Shown: piece by piece, positions 7,928 to 18,383 of the stretch
How positions within the stretch are numbered: position 1 is the first letter of the stretch
How the letters are laid out: every line of letters starts with the position of its first letter
Assembly (NCBI RefSeq): GCF_001586165.1
Contig: NZ_CP014608.1
Span: 4,650,001 to 4,714,000, forward strand
Direction: 5' to 3'
Length of the DNA stretch: 64,000 nucleotides
Source: Obesumbacterium proteus
Lineage (GTDB): Bacteria; Pseudomonadota; Gammaproteobacteria; Enterobacterales; Enterobacteriaceae
Program-made: the position numbers and the translations under genes
The notes under the pieces: model-generated
Databases searched by the model: none
Told to the model about the DNA's origin: nothing
What the model saw: only the letters and a program-made list of their open reading frames with translations

Positions 7928-10810
7928 CTATTCGTATTCAGAGATTGGCACACAAGAGCAGAATAAATTACGGTCGCCGTAAACATCATCCAGACGTTTT
8001 ACGGTTGGCCAGTATTTATTCTCACGCGTGGATTCCGTTGGGAATACGGCCAGTTCGCGAGAATAAGCGTGCTCCCAGTGACTAACCAGTTCAGCCTGAA
8101 TGTGTGGCGCATTCACCAGCGGGTTATCCGCCAACGTCCATTCGCCGCTGCTCACGCGTTCAATTTCAGCACGGATTGCCAGCATCGCATCGATAAAGCG
8201 ATCCAACTCGGCTTTGCTTTCAGATTCCGTTGGCTCAACCATTAATGTACCCGCAACAGGGAACGACATGGTTGGGGCATGGAAGCCAAAGTCGATCAAA
8301 CGCTTAGCAATATCCATTTCGCTAATGCCGGTTTGTTCTTTCAGCGGGCGAATATCCAAAATACATTCATGCGCGACGCGACCATCGCGGCCTGCGTACA
8401 GAATCGGATACGCTGATTTCAGGCGCGTGGCGATGTAGTTGGCATTCAGGATAGCGGTCTGGCTAGCTTTCTTCAGCCCTTCTGCGCCCATCATACGGAT
8501 GTACATCCAGCTAATTGGCAGAATGGAGGCACTACCAAACGGGGCCGCAGAAACCGCGCCTTTCTGGGTGGTTAAACCATCAATTTGCACCACGGTGTGG
8601 CCCGGTACAAACGGAGCCAAATGCGATTTCACACCGATTGGGCCCATACCTGGTCCGCCACCGCCGTGCGGGATACAGAACGTTTTATGTAAGTTGAGGT
8701 GAGACACATCGGCGCCAATATAGCCCGGCGTGGTGATCCCTACCTGCGCATTCATGTTCGCACCGTCGAGGTAAACCTGCCCGCCGAACTGATGCACGAT
8801 CTGGCACACTTCGCGGATAGTTTCTTCATACACGCCGTGCGTTGATGGGTAAGTCACCATGATACAAGAGAGCTCGTCGCCCGCCTGTTCGGCTTTAGCA
8901 CGCAAATCGTGCAGATCGATATTGCCAGAATCATCACAGGCCACCACCACCACGCTCATCCCCGCCATCTGCGCCGAGGCAGGGTTTGTCCCATGCGCTG
9001 AGCTTGGAATTAAGCAAATATGGCGCGCAGCGTCGTTGCGGCTTTCGTGATAGCGACGAATGGCCAGCAGACCCGCGTATTCACCCTGTGCACCTGAGTT
9101 CGGCTGCATGCACACGGCATCATAGCCGGTTAGCTGAACCAGCCATTGCGACAGCTGGGAAATCATCATCTGATAACCCATGGCCTGCTCTGGTGGGCAG
9201 AACGGATGCAGCTCAGCAAATTCAGGCCACGTAATTGGGATCATTTCCGCAGCAGCATTCAACTTCATGGTGCAAGAGCCCAATGGGATCATGGCCTGAT
9301 TCAACGCCAAATCTTTGCGCTCCAAGCGATGCATATAGCGCATCATCTCGGTTTCGCTGTGATAGCGGTTAAATACAGGATGCGTCAGAATCGGGTCAGT
9401 ACGCAGCATGTGGGCAGGAATACTGCCCGCGCTGTCTTCAGCAACGAGAGCATCCAGCGTATCGATATCCAGCCCGTGGTTATCACCCAGCAGAATAGCA
9501 AACAGTGCTTCAACGTCTTCGCGGCTGGTCGCCTCATCTAAAGAAATCCCCACTGCGCCCGGAATGTCACTGCGCAGGTTAAAACCAAAGCTCAGCGCAC
9601 GCGCTAATACTTCAGCCTTGTCTTTCACGGCTACCGTGAGGGTATCAAACCAGCTGTGGTTGCGAACGGTCACATCTTTTTGCTTCAGACCCGCAGCCAA
9701 GATATCGGTCAAACGATGAATGCGATCGGCGATGCGTTTCAGGCCGACGGGGCCATGATAGACCGCATACAGGCTGGCAATATTCGCCAGCAAGACTTGA
9801 GAAGTACAGATATTGGAGTTCGCTTTCTCGCGGCGGATGTGTTGCTCACGCGTTTGCATCGCCATACGCAGTGCGGTATTGCCCGCGGCATCGCGAGAAA
9901 CCCCAATAATACGCCCTGGCATAGAACGTTTAAACTCATCACGACAGCCAAAGAATGCCGCATGTGGGCCACCGTAGCCCATAGGTACGCCAAAACGTTG
10001 CGCAGAACCAAACACGACGTCAGCACCCAATTTACCCGGCGCGGCCAGCAGCACCAGAGCCATCGGATCGGCGGCAACGCAGGTAATCACCTTGCGGCTT
10101 TTCAGTTCATTCATCAGATCGGTGTAGTCGTGCAGCTCGCCGTAGGTCCCCACCTGTTGCAGCAATACGCCAAACACGTCCTGATGATCGAGCACTTTAT
10201 CTGCATCATCAACGATCACATCAAAGCCAAAGGTTTCAGCTCGGGTACGCACCACGTCCAGCGTTTGCGGATGAACATCGGCGGCCACAAAGAAACGATT
10301 AGCATCTTTCAGCTTGCTAGCACGCTTCGCCAACGCCATGGCTTCCGCCGCGGCGGTGGCTTCATCCAGTAAGGAAGCTGACGCTAATTCAAGACCGGTG
10401 AGATCCTGAGTCAGCTGCTGGAAGTTCAGCAACGCCTCAAGACGACCTTGGGAAACTTCCGGCTGATACGGCGTATAGGCGGTATACCAGCCTGGGTTTT
10501 CCAGCATGTTACGCTGAATAACCGGCGGCATTAAAACACCGTGATAGCCCATACCAATAAAGGATTTGTAACGCTGATTCTGACCCGCAATGGCTTTCAG
10601 CTCAGCCAACGCCTGATGTTCCGTTACGGCATCACCGACCGCTGGCGGAGTAGGTAACTGAATATCGGAAGGAACGATCTGCTCGATCAATTCATGCAAA
10701 GAGCGTGCACCAACGGTTTCCAGCATTTGCTGTTGCTGTTGGGCAGACGGACCGATATGGCGAGCGATAAAGGATTCGCTGTTTTCGAGCTGGCTGAGAG
10801 TCTGGGTCAT
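7928..10810 (-). CDS. gcvP: Glycine dehydrogenase (decarboxylating), P-protein
   Basis: This is the P-protein of the glycine cleavage system. It is a PLP enzyme that decarboxylates glycine and passes the aminomethyl group to lipoyl-GcvH. With the start at 10810 ([12 protein letters not shown]) it has 960 residues, against 957 in E. coli. An upstream in-frame extension (to 10861) lacks similarity and a ribosome site, so I reject it. The PLP lysine lies in [21 protein letters not shown] near residue 709, and [14 protein letters not shown] is also visible. It is the last gene of gcvT-gcvH-gcvP. A stem-loop in the 156-base gcvH-gcvP gap may set relative expression. Confidence 0.97.
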   Translation of the reverse strand: MTQTLSQLENSESFIARHIGPSAQQQQQMLETVGARSLHELIEQIVPSDIQLPTPPAVGDAVTEHQALAELKAIAGQNQRYKSFIGMGYHGVLMPPVIQRNMLENPGWYTAYTPYQPEVSQGRLEALLNFQQLTQDLTGLELASASLLDEATAAAEAMALAKRASKLKDANRFFVAADVHPQTLDVVRTRAETFGFDVIVDDADKVLDHQDVFGVLLQQVGTYGELHDYTDLMNELKSRKVITCVAADPMALVLLAAPGKLGADVVFGSAQRFGVPMGYGGPHAAFFGCRDEFKRSMPGRIIGVSRDAAGNTALRMAMQTREQHIRREKANSNICTSQVLLANIASLYAVYHGPVGLKRIADRIHRLTDILAAGLKQKDVTVRNHSWFDTLTVAVKDKAEVLARALSFGFNLRSDIPGAVGISLDEATSREDVEALFAILLGDNHGLDIDTLDALVAEDSAGSIPAHMLRTDPILTHPVFNRYHSETEMMRYMHRLERKDLALNQAMIPLGSCTMKLNAAAEMIPITWPEFAELHPFCPPEQAMGYQMMISQLSQWLVQLTGYDAVCMQPNSGAQGEYAGLLAIRRYHESRNDAARHICLIPSSAHGTNPASAQMAGMSVVVVACDDSGNIDLHDLRAKAEQAGDELSCIMVTYPSTHGVYEETIREVCQIVHQFGGQVYLDGANMNAQVGITTPGYIGADVSHLNLHKTFCIPHGGGGPGMGPIGVKSHLAPFVPGHTVVQIDGLTTQKGAVSAAPFGSASILPISWMYIRMMGAEGLKKASQTAILNANYIATRLKSAYPILYAGRDGRVAHECILDIRPLKEQTGISEMDIAKRLIDFGFHAPTMSFPVAGTLMVEPTESESKAELDRFIDAMLAIRAEIERVSSGEWTLADNPLVNAPHIQAELVSHWEHAYSRELAVFPTESTRENKYWPTVKRLDDVYGDRNLFCSCVPISEYE

Positions 10811-10881
10811 GAGTGACTGATTCCTAAATGTACATACAAAAGAAATGCTGATTTGACACAACTAAATGCGGCACGAACTCA

Positions 10882-10914
10882 CTTTCTCCCCGCTCAAAAT
10901 ACGGGGGGAGAAAG
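10882..10914 (-). other. Stem-loop between gcvH and gcvP
   Basis: A perfect 10-bp stem (CTTTCTCCCC/GGGGAGAAAG) has a 13-base loop and no T run. It lies in the intercistronic region of gcvHP and is probably an mRNA stability or partial-attenuation element. Confidence 0.6.
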
Positions 10915-10966
10915 GATGAAGCACGATCAAGCGCGGCTGCGCCCAACACCATTCACAACGCAGGCA

Positions 10967-11353
10967 TTAATCTTCGATTGAAGATTCGTAGGCTGCGGCA
11001 TCCAGCAAACCAGCAATTTGCGCTTCGTCTGATGCTTTGATGCGGAACAGCCAGCCTTCGGAATACGGAGCGCTGTTGACCAGCTCTGGCGCACCTTCTA
11101 GCTCATCGTTGATAGCAACGATTTCGCCGCTAATTGGCGCATAGATATCGGAAGCCGCTTTCACAGACTCGGCCACCGCACAGTCATCGCCCGCATCGAA
11201 AGATGTGCCGACTTCTGGCAGATCGATAAAGACCATATCGCCCAGCAGTTCCTGTGCATGCTCGGTGATACCAACGCTATACACCCCTTCGCCTTCTGCA
11301 CGAACCCATTCGTGAGACGCGGTATATTTCAATTCAGTAGGCACGTTGCTCAT
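10967..11353 (-). CDS. gcvH: Glycine cleavage H-protein
   Basis: This small lipoyl carrier shuttles the aminomethyl group between GcvP and GcvT. I choose the ATG at 11353, giving [16 protein letters not shown] and 128 residues (E. coli has 129). The ATG two codons upstream sits directly against the GAGAGG ribosome site, whereas 11353 has six bases of spacing. The lipoylated lysine is in [15 protein letters not shown] near residue 64. The surrounding [15 protein letters not shown] and SGEIVAIND form the hybrid barrel. It is the middle gene of the gcv operon, 71 bases after gcvT. Confidence 0.97.
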   Translation of the reverse strand: MSNVPTELKYTASHEWVRAEGEGVYSVGITEHAQELLGDMVFIDLPEVGTSFDAGDDCAVAESVKAASDIYAPISGEIVAINDELEGAPELVNSAPYSEGWLFRIKASDEAQIAGLLDAAAYESSIED

Positions 11354-11424
11354 CGACATCCTCTCTTAAATGTTTGTTAAATTTTACTTTATAAGTCTGA
11401 TTCAATTGGCGTAGCGAGCGTAGC

Positions 11425-12522
11425 CTAGCTAATCAGGCTTTTACCGTTGCGCACAAAACCGGGCTTCACGACACGCACTGGCATTTCACGGTTACGGATC
11501 TGCACGATAGCTTCTTCGCCAATGCCTGCTGGCACGCGGGCCAATGCAATACTGACACCTAATGTTGGTGAGAAGGAACCACTGGTGATCACACCTTCTT
11601 GAAGATTTCCGTTGGCATCGGTGAAACGCACCGGCAGCTCATTGCGCAGCACGCCTTTTTCGGTCATCACCAAACCAACCAGTTTTTCGGTACCGTTCTC
11701 ACGCTGCTGCTCTAATGCTTCGCGGCCGATAAAATCACGATCTTCCGGCGCCCAAGCAATAGTCCAGCCCATATTGGCGGCTAACGGCGAAACGCCTTCA
11801 TCCATTTCCTGACCATATAAGTTCATGCCAGCTTCTAAGCGCAGAGTGTCACGCGCGCCCAAACCGCACGGTTTAACGCCTGCTTTCACCAGCTTCTGCC
11901 AGAACTCTGCCGCTTCGCCGATTGGCAAAGCAATTTCATAACCGTTTTCGCCGGTGTAGCCCGTTGTCGCAATAAAGTAGTCGCCAGCCTGCACGCCGAA
12001 GAATGGTTTCATACCGCTGATCGCTTGTTTTTGTGCATCAGTAAACAGCGTTGCGGCGCGCTCTTGCGCCTGCGGGCCTTGCACCGCAATCAGCGCCAGA
12101 TCGTCGCGCACGGTGATTTCAACGTGATAGGGCTCGGCATGCTCGGTGATCCACGCCAAATCTTTTTCTCGCGTGGCGGAGTTAACCACCAAGCGGAAAT
12201 ATTCTTCTTCAAGGAAATAAACGATCAGGTCATCGATAACGCCCGCAGAGGCGTTCAACATGCCGGTATAGAGCGCTTTGCCCGGTACCGTCAGTTTTGC
12301 CACATCGTTCGCGAGGAGGTAACGCAGGAACTCACGCGTGCGCGGCCCACGAAGATCGACGATAGTCATGTGCGACACATCGAACATGCCCGCATCCTGA
12401 CGCACAGCATGGTGCTCATCGAGCTGAGAACCGTAGTGCAGTGGCATCATCCAGCCGTGAAAATCAACCATACGCGCGCCGCAGGCGACGTGTTGATCGA
12501 AGAGTGGAGTCTGTTTGGCCAT
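11425..12522 (-). CDS. gcvT: Aminomethyltransferase, T-protein
   Basis: GcvT takes the H-protein-bound aminomethyl group, releases ammonia and loads the one-carbon unit onto tetrahydrofolate as 5,10-methylene-THF. The start at 12522 ([21 protein letters not shown]) gives 365 residues (E. coli 364) with AGAGGG seven bases upstream. A longer in-frame ORF to 12561 is not supported. Conserved blocks include [26 protein letters not shown] and [18 protein letters not shown], the folate-binding region. It is the first gene of the operon. Confidence 0.97.
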   Translation of the reverse strand: MAKQTPLFDQHVACGARMVDFHGWMMPLHYGSQLDEHHAVRQDAGMFDVSHMTIVDLRGPRTREFLRYLLANDVAKLTVPGKALYTGMLNASAGVIDDLIVYFLEEEYFRLVVNSATREKDLAWITEHAEPYHVEITVRDDLALIAVQGPQAQERAATLFTDAQKQAISGMKPFFGVQAGDYFIATTGYTGENGYEIALPIGEAAEFWQKLVKAGVKPCGLGARDTLRLEAGMNLYGQEMDEGVSPLAANMGWTIAWAPEDRDFIGREALEQQRENGTEKLVGLVMTEKGVLRNELPVRFTDANGNLQEGVITSGSFSPTLGVSIALARVPAGIGEEAIVQIRNREMPVRVVKPGFVRNGKSLIS

Positions 12523-12966
12523 CTTAACCCTCTTTTCCTGAACGTTTGTCATCCGGTACAAGCCATCCGCTATAGAGTCCCGGGCGCGCTAATAAGATAT
12601 TTTTTGCCTAAAAATGTTGATGTGAACTCTAAAGCTGAACACCTGTAAACATCGTTACGCAAACGATACCCTGCCCCAGACGTTATCACCGATATCAGCG
12701 ATTAACCATAAGTTAAAATAAGACCAGACTTTATCGATAGTGAAATTTAGAGAAGGGATAATGCAGAAGTTTCATCTACAAAACTGCGTCGAATGGCACA
12801 AAATTAACATTTTCACTGCAACTGCATTGCAGTTATATAACGTATATCGCAATTTTATTAGGGAAAATAGCGGATGTTAAATTGCCATGCATGAGAAAAA
12901 CTAATTCAAAACCAATGGCAACATTAGAATATTTCAAATCAGGTTGGAGGGATAACCAGGAAGAAC
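12523..12966. promoter_or_regulatory. gcvTHP promoter region with a PurR-like box
   Basis: This 440-base gap must contain the leftward gcv promoter. At 12657-12672 the sequence ACGCAAACGATACCCT matches the first nine positions of the PurR operator (ACGCAAACGTTTTCNT). PurR represses gcv in E. coli, so the site is plausible. GcvA and Lrp sites are expected, but I cannot place them. A short rightward ORF (12761-12880, 39 codons, AAGGG four bases before ATG) is present, but nothing else supports it. I see no glycine-riboswitch core. Confidence 0.4.
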
Positions 12967-13006
12967 AAAAAGGGGGAGCGGCTAACATAAATGCATAGCT
13001 AGCCGC
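12967..13006 (-). terminator. Terminator downstream of ubiI
   Basis: A GCGGCTA/TAGCCGC stem with a 15-base loop is followed on the minus strand by TCCCCCTTTTTG. It probably ends the ygfB-pepP-ubiH-ubiI transcript. Confidence 0.65.
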
Positions 13007-13042
13007 GAGGCACTATTTTTACAACGTCTATATTTACAGACT

Positions 13043-14248
13043 CTATTTTTGCAAACTTTCAGGCAAATCCGCTAAGCCCATGGCATGACGAACCAAACGC
13101 GGTTTAAGCCCAGGGAGATTATCAGCCAGCGCCATACCGACATCACGCAGCAGTTTCTTGGCTGGGTTATCTCCGTCGAACAGCTGGCGGAAACCTTGCA
13201 TCGCCGTCAGCATCACGGCAGCACTGTGCTTACGGGTACGCTCATAGCGGCGCAGATACATATAGCGACCAATATCTTTGCCCTGACGCTGTAGACGTTT
13301 GATTTCGGAGGCCAATTCAGCCGCATCCATAAAGCCGAGGTTCACACCCTGCCCAGCCAATGGGTGGATGGTATGCGCCGCATCCCCCACCAGCGCGAGT
13401 CGGTGCGCGGCAAAACTGCGAGCATATCGCCCAACCAAAGGATGTGACTGTCGAGCGCTGACGACTTCGCACAGACCAAGACGCGTATCAAACGCAACGG
13501 CCAACTCACGGTTGAAATCACACTCAGGCAAAGCCTCTAAGCGCTGGGCTTCTTCTGGAGAAACGGACCAAACGATAGAGCATAAATGCCCGTCTTCCAG
13601 CGGCAAGAAAGCCAAAATACCGTTTGGACGGAAAATCTGACGCGCACAGCCTTCATGGGGCAATTCGGTTTTGATGGTAGCCACCAACGCATGGTGCCCA
13701 TAATCCCAAAAAGTCAGCGGAATATCAGCATGCTGACGCAGCCATGAATGCGCACCATCAGCGCCAATCACCAGACGAGCCGTAAGCATCTGTTCATTAT
13801 CTAACGTGATGAACGCTTCGTTTTCGCCCCACGCTACCTGTTTAAGTGTCGCTGGCGCAATCATCGTGACCTCGGACTGACGGCTCACTTTATTCCACAG
13901 CGCCAACTGGATAACACGGTTTTCAATGATATGGCCAAGGTGGGTATGTCCATACTCTTGGGCTCGAAACGCAATACGCCCAAAGCTGTCACTTTCCCAC
14001 GCTTCCATGCCCTGATAGGCACTCGCTCTCAGGGCGAGGATATTTTGCCAAACGCCCAGATGCTGTAGCAAACGCTCGCTGGCAGCATTAATGGCAGAAA
14101 CACGCAGCGCAGGTTCAGGCGTTAGCTCAGTGTGCTCGGGGATACGGCTTTCAATCACCGCAATGCGAAGCCCGCTGCCCTGAAGCGCCGCCGCCGTTGC
14201 CAACCCCACCATGCCACCACCGGCAATAACCACATCAAAAGATTGCAT
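13043..14248 (-). CDS. ubiI: 2-octaprenylphenol hydroxylase UbiI
   Basis: UbiI (formerly VisC) is an FAD-dependent aromatic hydroxylase that adds the C5 oxygen in ubiquinone synthesis, at the inner-membrane face within the Ubi complex. It has 401 residues. The N-terminal dinucleotide fold is DVVIAGGGMVGLATAAALQ. The DG motif is VIGADGAHSWLR (about residue 170). The second FAD motif is ALVGDAAHTIHPLAGQGVN (about residue 290). The C-terminus GLADLPESL matches E. coli. It follows ubiH by 84 bases and is the last gene before a terminator. Confidence 0.96.
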   Translation of the reverse strand: MQSFDVVIAGGGMVGLATAAALQGSGLRIAVIESRIPEHTELTPEPALRVSAINAASERLLQHLGVWQNILALRASAYQGMEAWESDSFGRIAFRAQEYGHTHLGHIIENRVIQLALWNKVSRQSEVTMIAPATLKQVAWGENEAFITLDNEQMLTARLVIGADGAHSWLRQHADIPLTFWDYGHHALVATIKTELPHEGCARQIFRPNGILAFLPLEDGHLCSIVWSVSPEEAQRLEALPECDFNRELAVAFDTRLGLCEVVSARQSHPLVGRYARSFAAHRLALVGDAAHTIHPLAGQGVNLGFMDAAELASEIKRLQRQGKDIGRYMYLRRYERTRKHSAAVMLTAMQGFRQLFDGDNPAKKLLRDVGMALADNLPGLKPRLVRHAMGLADLPESLQK

Positions 14249-14332
14249 TGTGATTCTCTGTTCCTGTTAATTAATCATATTCCTTCAATCGCTCAGGCAA
14301 CTTAAACAGCGCTGAGCACGACAGGAATAAAC

Positions 14333-15511
14333 TTAGCGTTCTACCCAACCAAGGGTGCGCCGCGCCAGTGTTTCACGCAGCGGAGGAACCAACTCCATCG
14401 CCATTAAACCAAGATTACGCCCAACAACTAACGGTGCCAGACGATTAGCAAATAGATGAATCAGACCATCGGTCACACCGATTGTGGCCTGCTGGTCGGG
14501 TTCTCGGCGCTGTTGATATTGGCTTAATATCTGATAGCTGCCGATATCATTGCCCTGTTGTTCTGCTTGAGCAATGATTTCTGCCAAAGACATAACGTCA
14601 CGAAGACCAAGATTAAATCCCTGCCCCGCGATGGGATGTAGCGTTTGTGCGGCGTTGCCCACCAGCGCAAGGCGATGGCTGATATGTTGCTGGGCAGACG
14701 TTAAGCGCAGCGGATAGCTATGACGTTTCCCCGCTTTCACCATAGCGCCTAAACGCCAGCCAAAAGCCTGCTGCAGTTGGTGTAAAAACTCGGCATCGCT
14801 CCAGCTATCGACCTTAGCCTGATCTTCAGCCGCATGACACCACACCAGCGAGCATCGGCCTTCACTCATCGGTAACATCGCCAGCGGGCCGTTGCGGGTG
14901 AAGCGCTCAAAGGCTTTCCCCTGATGCGGTAACGAGGTTGTGACGTTGGCGATAACCGCTATCTGACCATAGTCCTCGCTGCGCCAGTCAACGTTGCAGT
15001 GCTGTGCTAACGCCGATGATGAACCATCTGCCGCCACCAGTAACTCGCCAGAAAGACGAGTACCGTTATCCAGCGTGATCGTGGCGCTGTGCTGTTGCCG
15101 CTCGACGCTGACCACTTTGGCCGGACAGTGCAAGGTGACGCCCGGCGCTTTTTCTAACAGCGTGAACAGCCGCGAACCCGCCTGATGAAGCTCAATAACC
15201 TGACCTAAATATGGGATCTGGTAATCTGATGCCTCAAGCCCCACAAAACCAGCATGACCCTGATCGCTGACGTGAACACGTTCAATCGGTGTTCCACACG
15301 CTTTCAGCGCGGGCCACACACCAATACGCGCTAATTGCTGGCAGGTGCCGTAGGCTAACGCAATGGCTCGCGCGTCAAATCCCGGATGTTTTCGGCTGTC
15401 TGGCGAAACGGCTTCAACCACCTCAACCTGAACGCGTCCTGCGCTCAACGCGGAAACCGCTAACGCCAGCGTTGCGCCCGCCATGCCTCCGCCTACAATG
15501 ATCATTTTCAT
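14333..15511 (-). CDS. ubiH: 2-octaprenyl-6-methoxyphenol hydroxylase UbiH
   Basis: UbiH is the paralogous FAD monooxygenase that hydroxylates C1 of the ubiquinone ring. It has 392 residues. The GxGxxG motif IIVGGGMAGATLALAVSAL starts at residue 3, VAADGSSSALAQH is the DG motif, and LALVGNAAQTLHPIAGQGFN is the distal FAD motif. The distal motif has Asn where UbiI has Asp, as I recall for UbiH proteins. It starts 15 bases after the pepP stop, so it is almost surely cotranscribed with pepP and ubiI. Confidence 0.96.
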   Translation of the reverse strand: MKMIIVGGGMAGATLALAVSALSAGRVQVEVVEAVSPDSRKHPGFDARAIALAYGTCQQLARIGVWPALKACGTPIERVHVSDQGHAGFVGLEASDYQIPYLGQVIELHQAGSRLFTLLEKAPGVTLHCPAKVVSVERQQHSATITLDNGTRLSGELLVAADGSSSALAQHCNVDWRSEDYGQIAVIANVTTSLPHQGKAFERFTRNGPLAMLPMSEGRCSLVWCHAAEDQAKVDSWSDAEFLHQLQQAFGWRLGAMVKAGKRHSYPLRLTSAQQHISHRLALVGNAAQTLHPIAGQGFNLGLRDVMSLAEIIAQAEQQGNDIGSYQILSQYQQRREPDQQATIGVTDGLIHLFANRLAPLVVGRNLGLMAMELVPPLRETLARRTLGWVER

Positions 15512-15526
15512 GCCGTGTATCGTTCC

Positions 15527-16849
15527 TCAGCTAGCGGCCTTTGCCTGTGCCATCAGCGCTTCAATATCGTCAGCATGCTTAACCACATCTTTGGTCAGCA
15601 CCTCAAAGCCATTTTCGGTAATGAGAATATCGTCTTCGATACGGATGCCAATGCCGCGATACTCCGCCGGAACATCGGCATCTGGCGCAATGTATAGTCC
15701 TGGCTCGCAGGTCAGAACCATGCCCGGTTCTAACACGCGCTCGCGAGCGGAAGAGCCGTAATCACCGACGTCATGCACATCCAAACCTAACCAGTGGCTC
15801 AAACCATGCATGAAGAACTGGCGATGTGCCTGATCGGCAATCAGCTGATCTACGTCGCCCTTCATCACGCCTAATTTGACTAATCCTTCAACCATCACGC
15901 GCACCGCTGCGTCGTTAGCTTCACGGATACTGCGGCCTGGGCCAAAGATTTCAAACGCTTTATCCATTGAGGCCAGCACCAGATCGTAGATCTCACGCTG
16001 AGGTTGGGTAAATTTGCCATTAACCGGGAAGGTTCGTGTGATATCACCTGCATAGCCTTTATATTCACAGCCCGCATCAATTAACACCAACTCGCCGTCT
16101 TTGAGCTCGCTTTCGTTTTCGGTGTAATGCAAGATGCAGCCGTTTTCGCCACCGCCCACGATAGTGTTGTAGGAAGGATAGCGCGCCCCATGGCGGGTGA
16201 ACTCATGCAGAATTTCACCTTCAAGCTGGTACTCAAACATACCGGGACGGCATTTCTCCATGGCACGAATATGCCCCAACGCGGTGATTTCACCTGCGCG
16301 GCGCATCGCGGCAATTTCTTCCTGTGATTTAAACAGGCGCATTTCATGCACCCAAGGACGCCAATCGATAAGCGTAGCCGGTGCGCGGAAATTCTGGCGC
16401 ATGCCGCGACGTAGTTTTTCTAGCGCAGCAAACGTAATTTGGTCTGCAAAATCATATTGCCCCTGAGCGTGATAAACCACGTCTAGGCCGTTCAACAACA
16501 GGTGCAGCTGCTCTTCAATATCGCCATAAGGCAGTGCGCGATCGACACCGAGTTTAGCCGGTGCGGCTTCTTGCCCTAAACGACGCCCAAACCAAATCTC
16601 AGCGGTTAAGTCACGCACGCGATTAAACAGCACGCTGTGGTTGTGAGTTTCATCGCTCTTAATCAGGATCAGCAAGGCTTCAGGCTCGTTAAAGCCGGTC
16701 AGATACCAGAAGTCGCTGTTCTGGCGATAAGGGTATTCACTGTCGGCGCTGCGGGTGCATTCTGGCGCAGCAAAAAAGAGCGCGGCACTACCGGGTGCCA
16801 TCTGTGCCAAAACAGCCTGACGGCGACGTTGAAATTCTTGCTGGGTCAT
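15527..16849 (-). CDS. pepP: Xaa-Pro aminopeptidase P
   Basis: PepP removes the N-terminal residue ahead of proline from peptides in the cytosol. The ATG at 16849 (MTQQEFQRRRQAVLAQM) follows AGGAGAAGG and gives 440 residues, the E. coli size. The 45-codon upstream extension runs through repeat-like DNA and is rejected. The creatinase-fold metal ligands are visible: LIDAGCEYKGYAGDITR (two Asp), HGLSHWLGLDVHD (His), EPGLYIAPD (Glu) and GIGIRIEDDILI (Glu). It is second in ygfB-pepP-ubiH-ubiI. The 189-base spacer after ygfB contains a repeat fragment. Confidence 0.96.
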   Translation of the reverse strand: MTQQEFQRRRQAVLAQMAPGSAALFFAAPECTRSADSEYPYRQNSDFWYLTGFNEPEALLILIKSDETHNHSVLFNRVRDLTAEIWFGRRLGQEAAPAKLGVDRALPYGDIEEQLHLLLNGLDVVYHAQGQYDFADQITFAALEKLRRGMRQNFRAPATLIDWRPWVHEMRLFKSQEEIAAMRRAGEITALGHIRAMEKCRPGMFEYQLEGEILHEFTRHGARYPSYNTIVGGGENGCILHYTENESELKDGELVLIDAGCEYKGYAGDITRTFPVNGKFTQPQREIYDLVLASMDKAFEIFGPGRSIREANDAAVRVMVEGLVKLGVMKGDVDQLIADQAHRQFFMHGLSHWLGLDVHDVGDYGSSARERVLEPGMVLTCEPGLYIAPDADVPAEYRGIGIRIEDDILITENGFEVLTKDVVKHADDIEALMAQAKAAS

Positions 16850-16904
16850 GACCTTCTCCTGAAATCGGCAATTGCGGGCATGTAGCGTGGCGAACTCTGA
16901 AATG

Positions 16905-16946
16905 AGCAGCCAACACAGATGCGGCTTCAAGTATGAAGGATATAGA
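16905..16946. repeat. Fragment of an ERIC-like palindromic repeat
   Basis: The sequence GCAGCCAACACAGATGCGGC, then TTCAAGTATGAAGGATAT, matches the right end of the element at 17709-17844. It lies between ygfB and pepP. Confidence 0.6.
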
Positions 16947-16982
16947 CTATCATGCGGATTGCGTAATGGGATAAGCAAGATC

Positions 16983-17010
16983 AATCAGGCGGTAAGAGTT
17001 CCGCCTGATT
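16983..17010 (-). other. Stem-loop between ygfB and pepP
   Basis: A perfect 10-bp stem (AATCAGGCGG/CCGCCTGATT) with an eight-base loop starts about 30 bases beyond the ygfB stop. No T run follows on the minus strand, so it looks like a stability or partial-termination hairpin. Confidence 0.55.
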
Positions 17011-17038
17011 TCATCGTTGCACTTTTCGTGATGCTTAT

Positions 17039-17617
17039 TTAGTGCAGGGTTGGCTTTTGCATTTCAGCCGCGTTTGGCTTTTCCTGTGAGAATTCGCTGT
17101 GGCACAGCATCGCTGCCATACGCACGTATTCCGCAACTTCTTCCAGAGATTGTTCCAGCTCTTCCTGATCTTCGTCTTCTTCGTAGCCTAACTGAGCAAT
17201 GCTACGCAGATCGTCGATAACCTCGCCGACTTCGCCTTTGATCTGGCCAAGATTTTTTTGCATCATTCCCAAACCTAGCAGGAAATGGTTCACCCAGCCG
17301 GAAAGCGCATCGGCACGATCAAATACGGTGACATCATCGCTATCCGGTAAAAGCAGTTGGAAGCCGAAACCATCATCTTCTAACGCATCACGGGTGTGCT
17401 GATAGGTTGCCTGAAGTGGCTGTGCGAGCGTTTGCGAAAATGCTTCGCCCTCGTTGGTTAGATCGTGGATCATCGTGCGCCAATTATCGTTCTGATTGCC
17501 GCCACACAGTATCCCGCTGATCAAGCCATGCATTTCAGCGGGAGTTAATCCAACGCCTTGCTGCTGCAAAGCCTGAGTAAAAACAGAATATTCGGGTACA
17601 GTAATCTCAATTGACAT
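17039..17617 (-). CDS. ygfB: UPF0149 family protein YgfB
   Basis: This 192-residue acidic cytosolic protein belongs to the UPF0149/YgfB (YecA-like) family. Family features include [19 protein letters not shown] near residue 25, [11 protein letters not shown] in the middle, and the acidic patch [21 protein letters not shown]. The molecular role is not settled; in Pseudomonas a homologue modulates transcriptional programmes. It heads the leftward ygfB-pepP-ubiH-ubiI cluster and diverges from zapA, as in E. coli. Confidence 0.93.
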   Translation of the reverse strand: MSIEITVPEYSVFTQALQQQGVGLTPAEMHGLISGILCGGNQNDNWRTMIHDLTNEGEAFSQTLAQPLQATYQHTRDALEDDGFGFQLLLPDSDDVTVFDRADALSGWVNHFLLGLGMMQKNLGQIKGEVGEVIDDLRSIAQLGYEEDEDQEELEQSLEEVAEYVRMAAMLCHSEFSQEKPNAAEMQKPTLH

Positions 17618-17708
17618 ACGTTTTGGTCATCGTTGGCAGATAAAGTTCGTGTTATGCTACCATCAAGATCAGTCGCTATACCAGAAAAGGGCACGCTATA
17701 AGGCTTGT

Positions 17709-17844
17709 CATACCCAAAGTCATTGAAGTTGCATTCACATTTGCGGCTTCGCAACCCAGGGTACATGCCCAAGATAGTTGAAGTTATATCAGGTCGGTAA
17801 GCAAACGCAGCCAACACAGATAAATCTTCAAGTATGAAGGGCAT
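17709..17844. repeat. ERIC-like inverted-repeat element, decayed and apparently nested
   Basis: The left end ATACCCAAAGTCATTGAAGTT and the right end CTTCAAGTATGAAGGGCAT form imperfect terminal inverted repeats. A second left-end-like segment (ATGCCCAAGATAGTTGAAGTT) begins near 17764. This suggests one copy inserted in another, or a deletion-rearranged copy. It sits in the divergent ygfB-zapA promoter region, 105 bases before the zapA start. The outer sequence resembles the MITE-like repeats common in Yersinia and Serratia, as I remember them. Confidence 0.65.
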
Positions 17845-17949
17845 GAGTCAAAAGGCTTGTATCTGCATAGCGAGGTATATATAGTTGGCGCCCGATTTAG
17901 TGACCCTCGCGGTTTTGAAACTGGCGCAAAATCTAGGCAGGAAGGTGGT

Positions 17950-18279
17950 ATGTCTGCACAACCGGTAGATATTCAAATTTTTGGTCGTTCGTTAAGAGTT
18001 AATTGCCCGCCAGAACAACAAGAAGCGTTGAATCAGGCTGCAGAGGATCTTAATCAGCGGTTGCAAGATCTCAAAGTTCGCACTAGAGTCACCAATACGG
18101 AGCAACTGGTTTTCATCGCGGCATTAAACGTATGTCACGAACTGGCGCAAGAACGCTTGAAAACTCGCGATTATGCTTCCAATATGGAACAAAGAATTCG
18201 CATGTTGCAGCAGACCATCGAACAAGCTCTGCTGGAACAAGGTCGCATCACTGATCGTCAGGGTGCGCAGTTCGAATAA
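17950..18279 (+). CDS. zapA: Cell division protein ZapA
   Basis: ZapA binds FtsZ and bundles protofilaments at the division ring. The start at 17950 ([19 protein letters not shown]) follows GGAAGGTGGT and gives 109 residues, exactly the E. coli length. The longer ORF from 17857 begins in the repeat and is rejected. The N-terminal globular half ends near residue 45 ([20 protein letters not shown]). The C-terminal half is the dimerising coiled coil ([20 protein letters not shown]). It is followed 104 bases later by 6S RNA, the standard enterobacterial order. Confidence 0.97.
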   Translation: MSAQPVDIQIFGRSLRVNCPPEQQEALNQAAEDLNQRLQDLKVRTRVTNTEQLVFIAALNVCHELAQERLKTRDYASNMEQRIRMLQQTIEQALLEQGRITDRQGAQFE

Positions 18280-18383
18280 GTGTGACTTATAGTTGTAACA
18301 TGTTGATTGGCAAACGATTTTTAAAGAAAGTCGTATCATTTTAAGAAAAATGTGATAAGCTAATTAACAGTAAAGGATACAAA

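Noticed and set aside
9656..10372. 238-codon ORF antisense to gcvP
   Set aside because: It is a shadow of a long conserved gene with no recognisable domain. The same holds for other long antisense ORFs over tktA, fbaA, pgk, fdnG and deoC.
12761..12880. 39-codon ORF (MQKFHLQNCVEWHK) in the gcvT promoter gap
   Set aside because: It has a fair ribosome site, but no similarity or structure that I recognise. It could be chance in an AT-rich promoter region.
12523..12966. Glycine riboswitch ahead of gcvT
   Set aside because: I looked for the tandem aptamer cores and found no convincing GGAGA/GCCGA-type arrangement. E. coli relatives use GcvA, Lrp and PurR instead.
17857..17949. N-terminal extension of ZapA
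   Set aside because: The extension starts at the edge of the ERIC-like element and has no similarity. The ATG at 17950 has a ribosome site and gives the exact family length.
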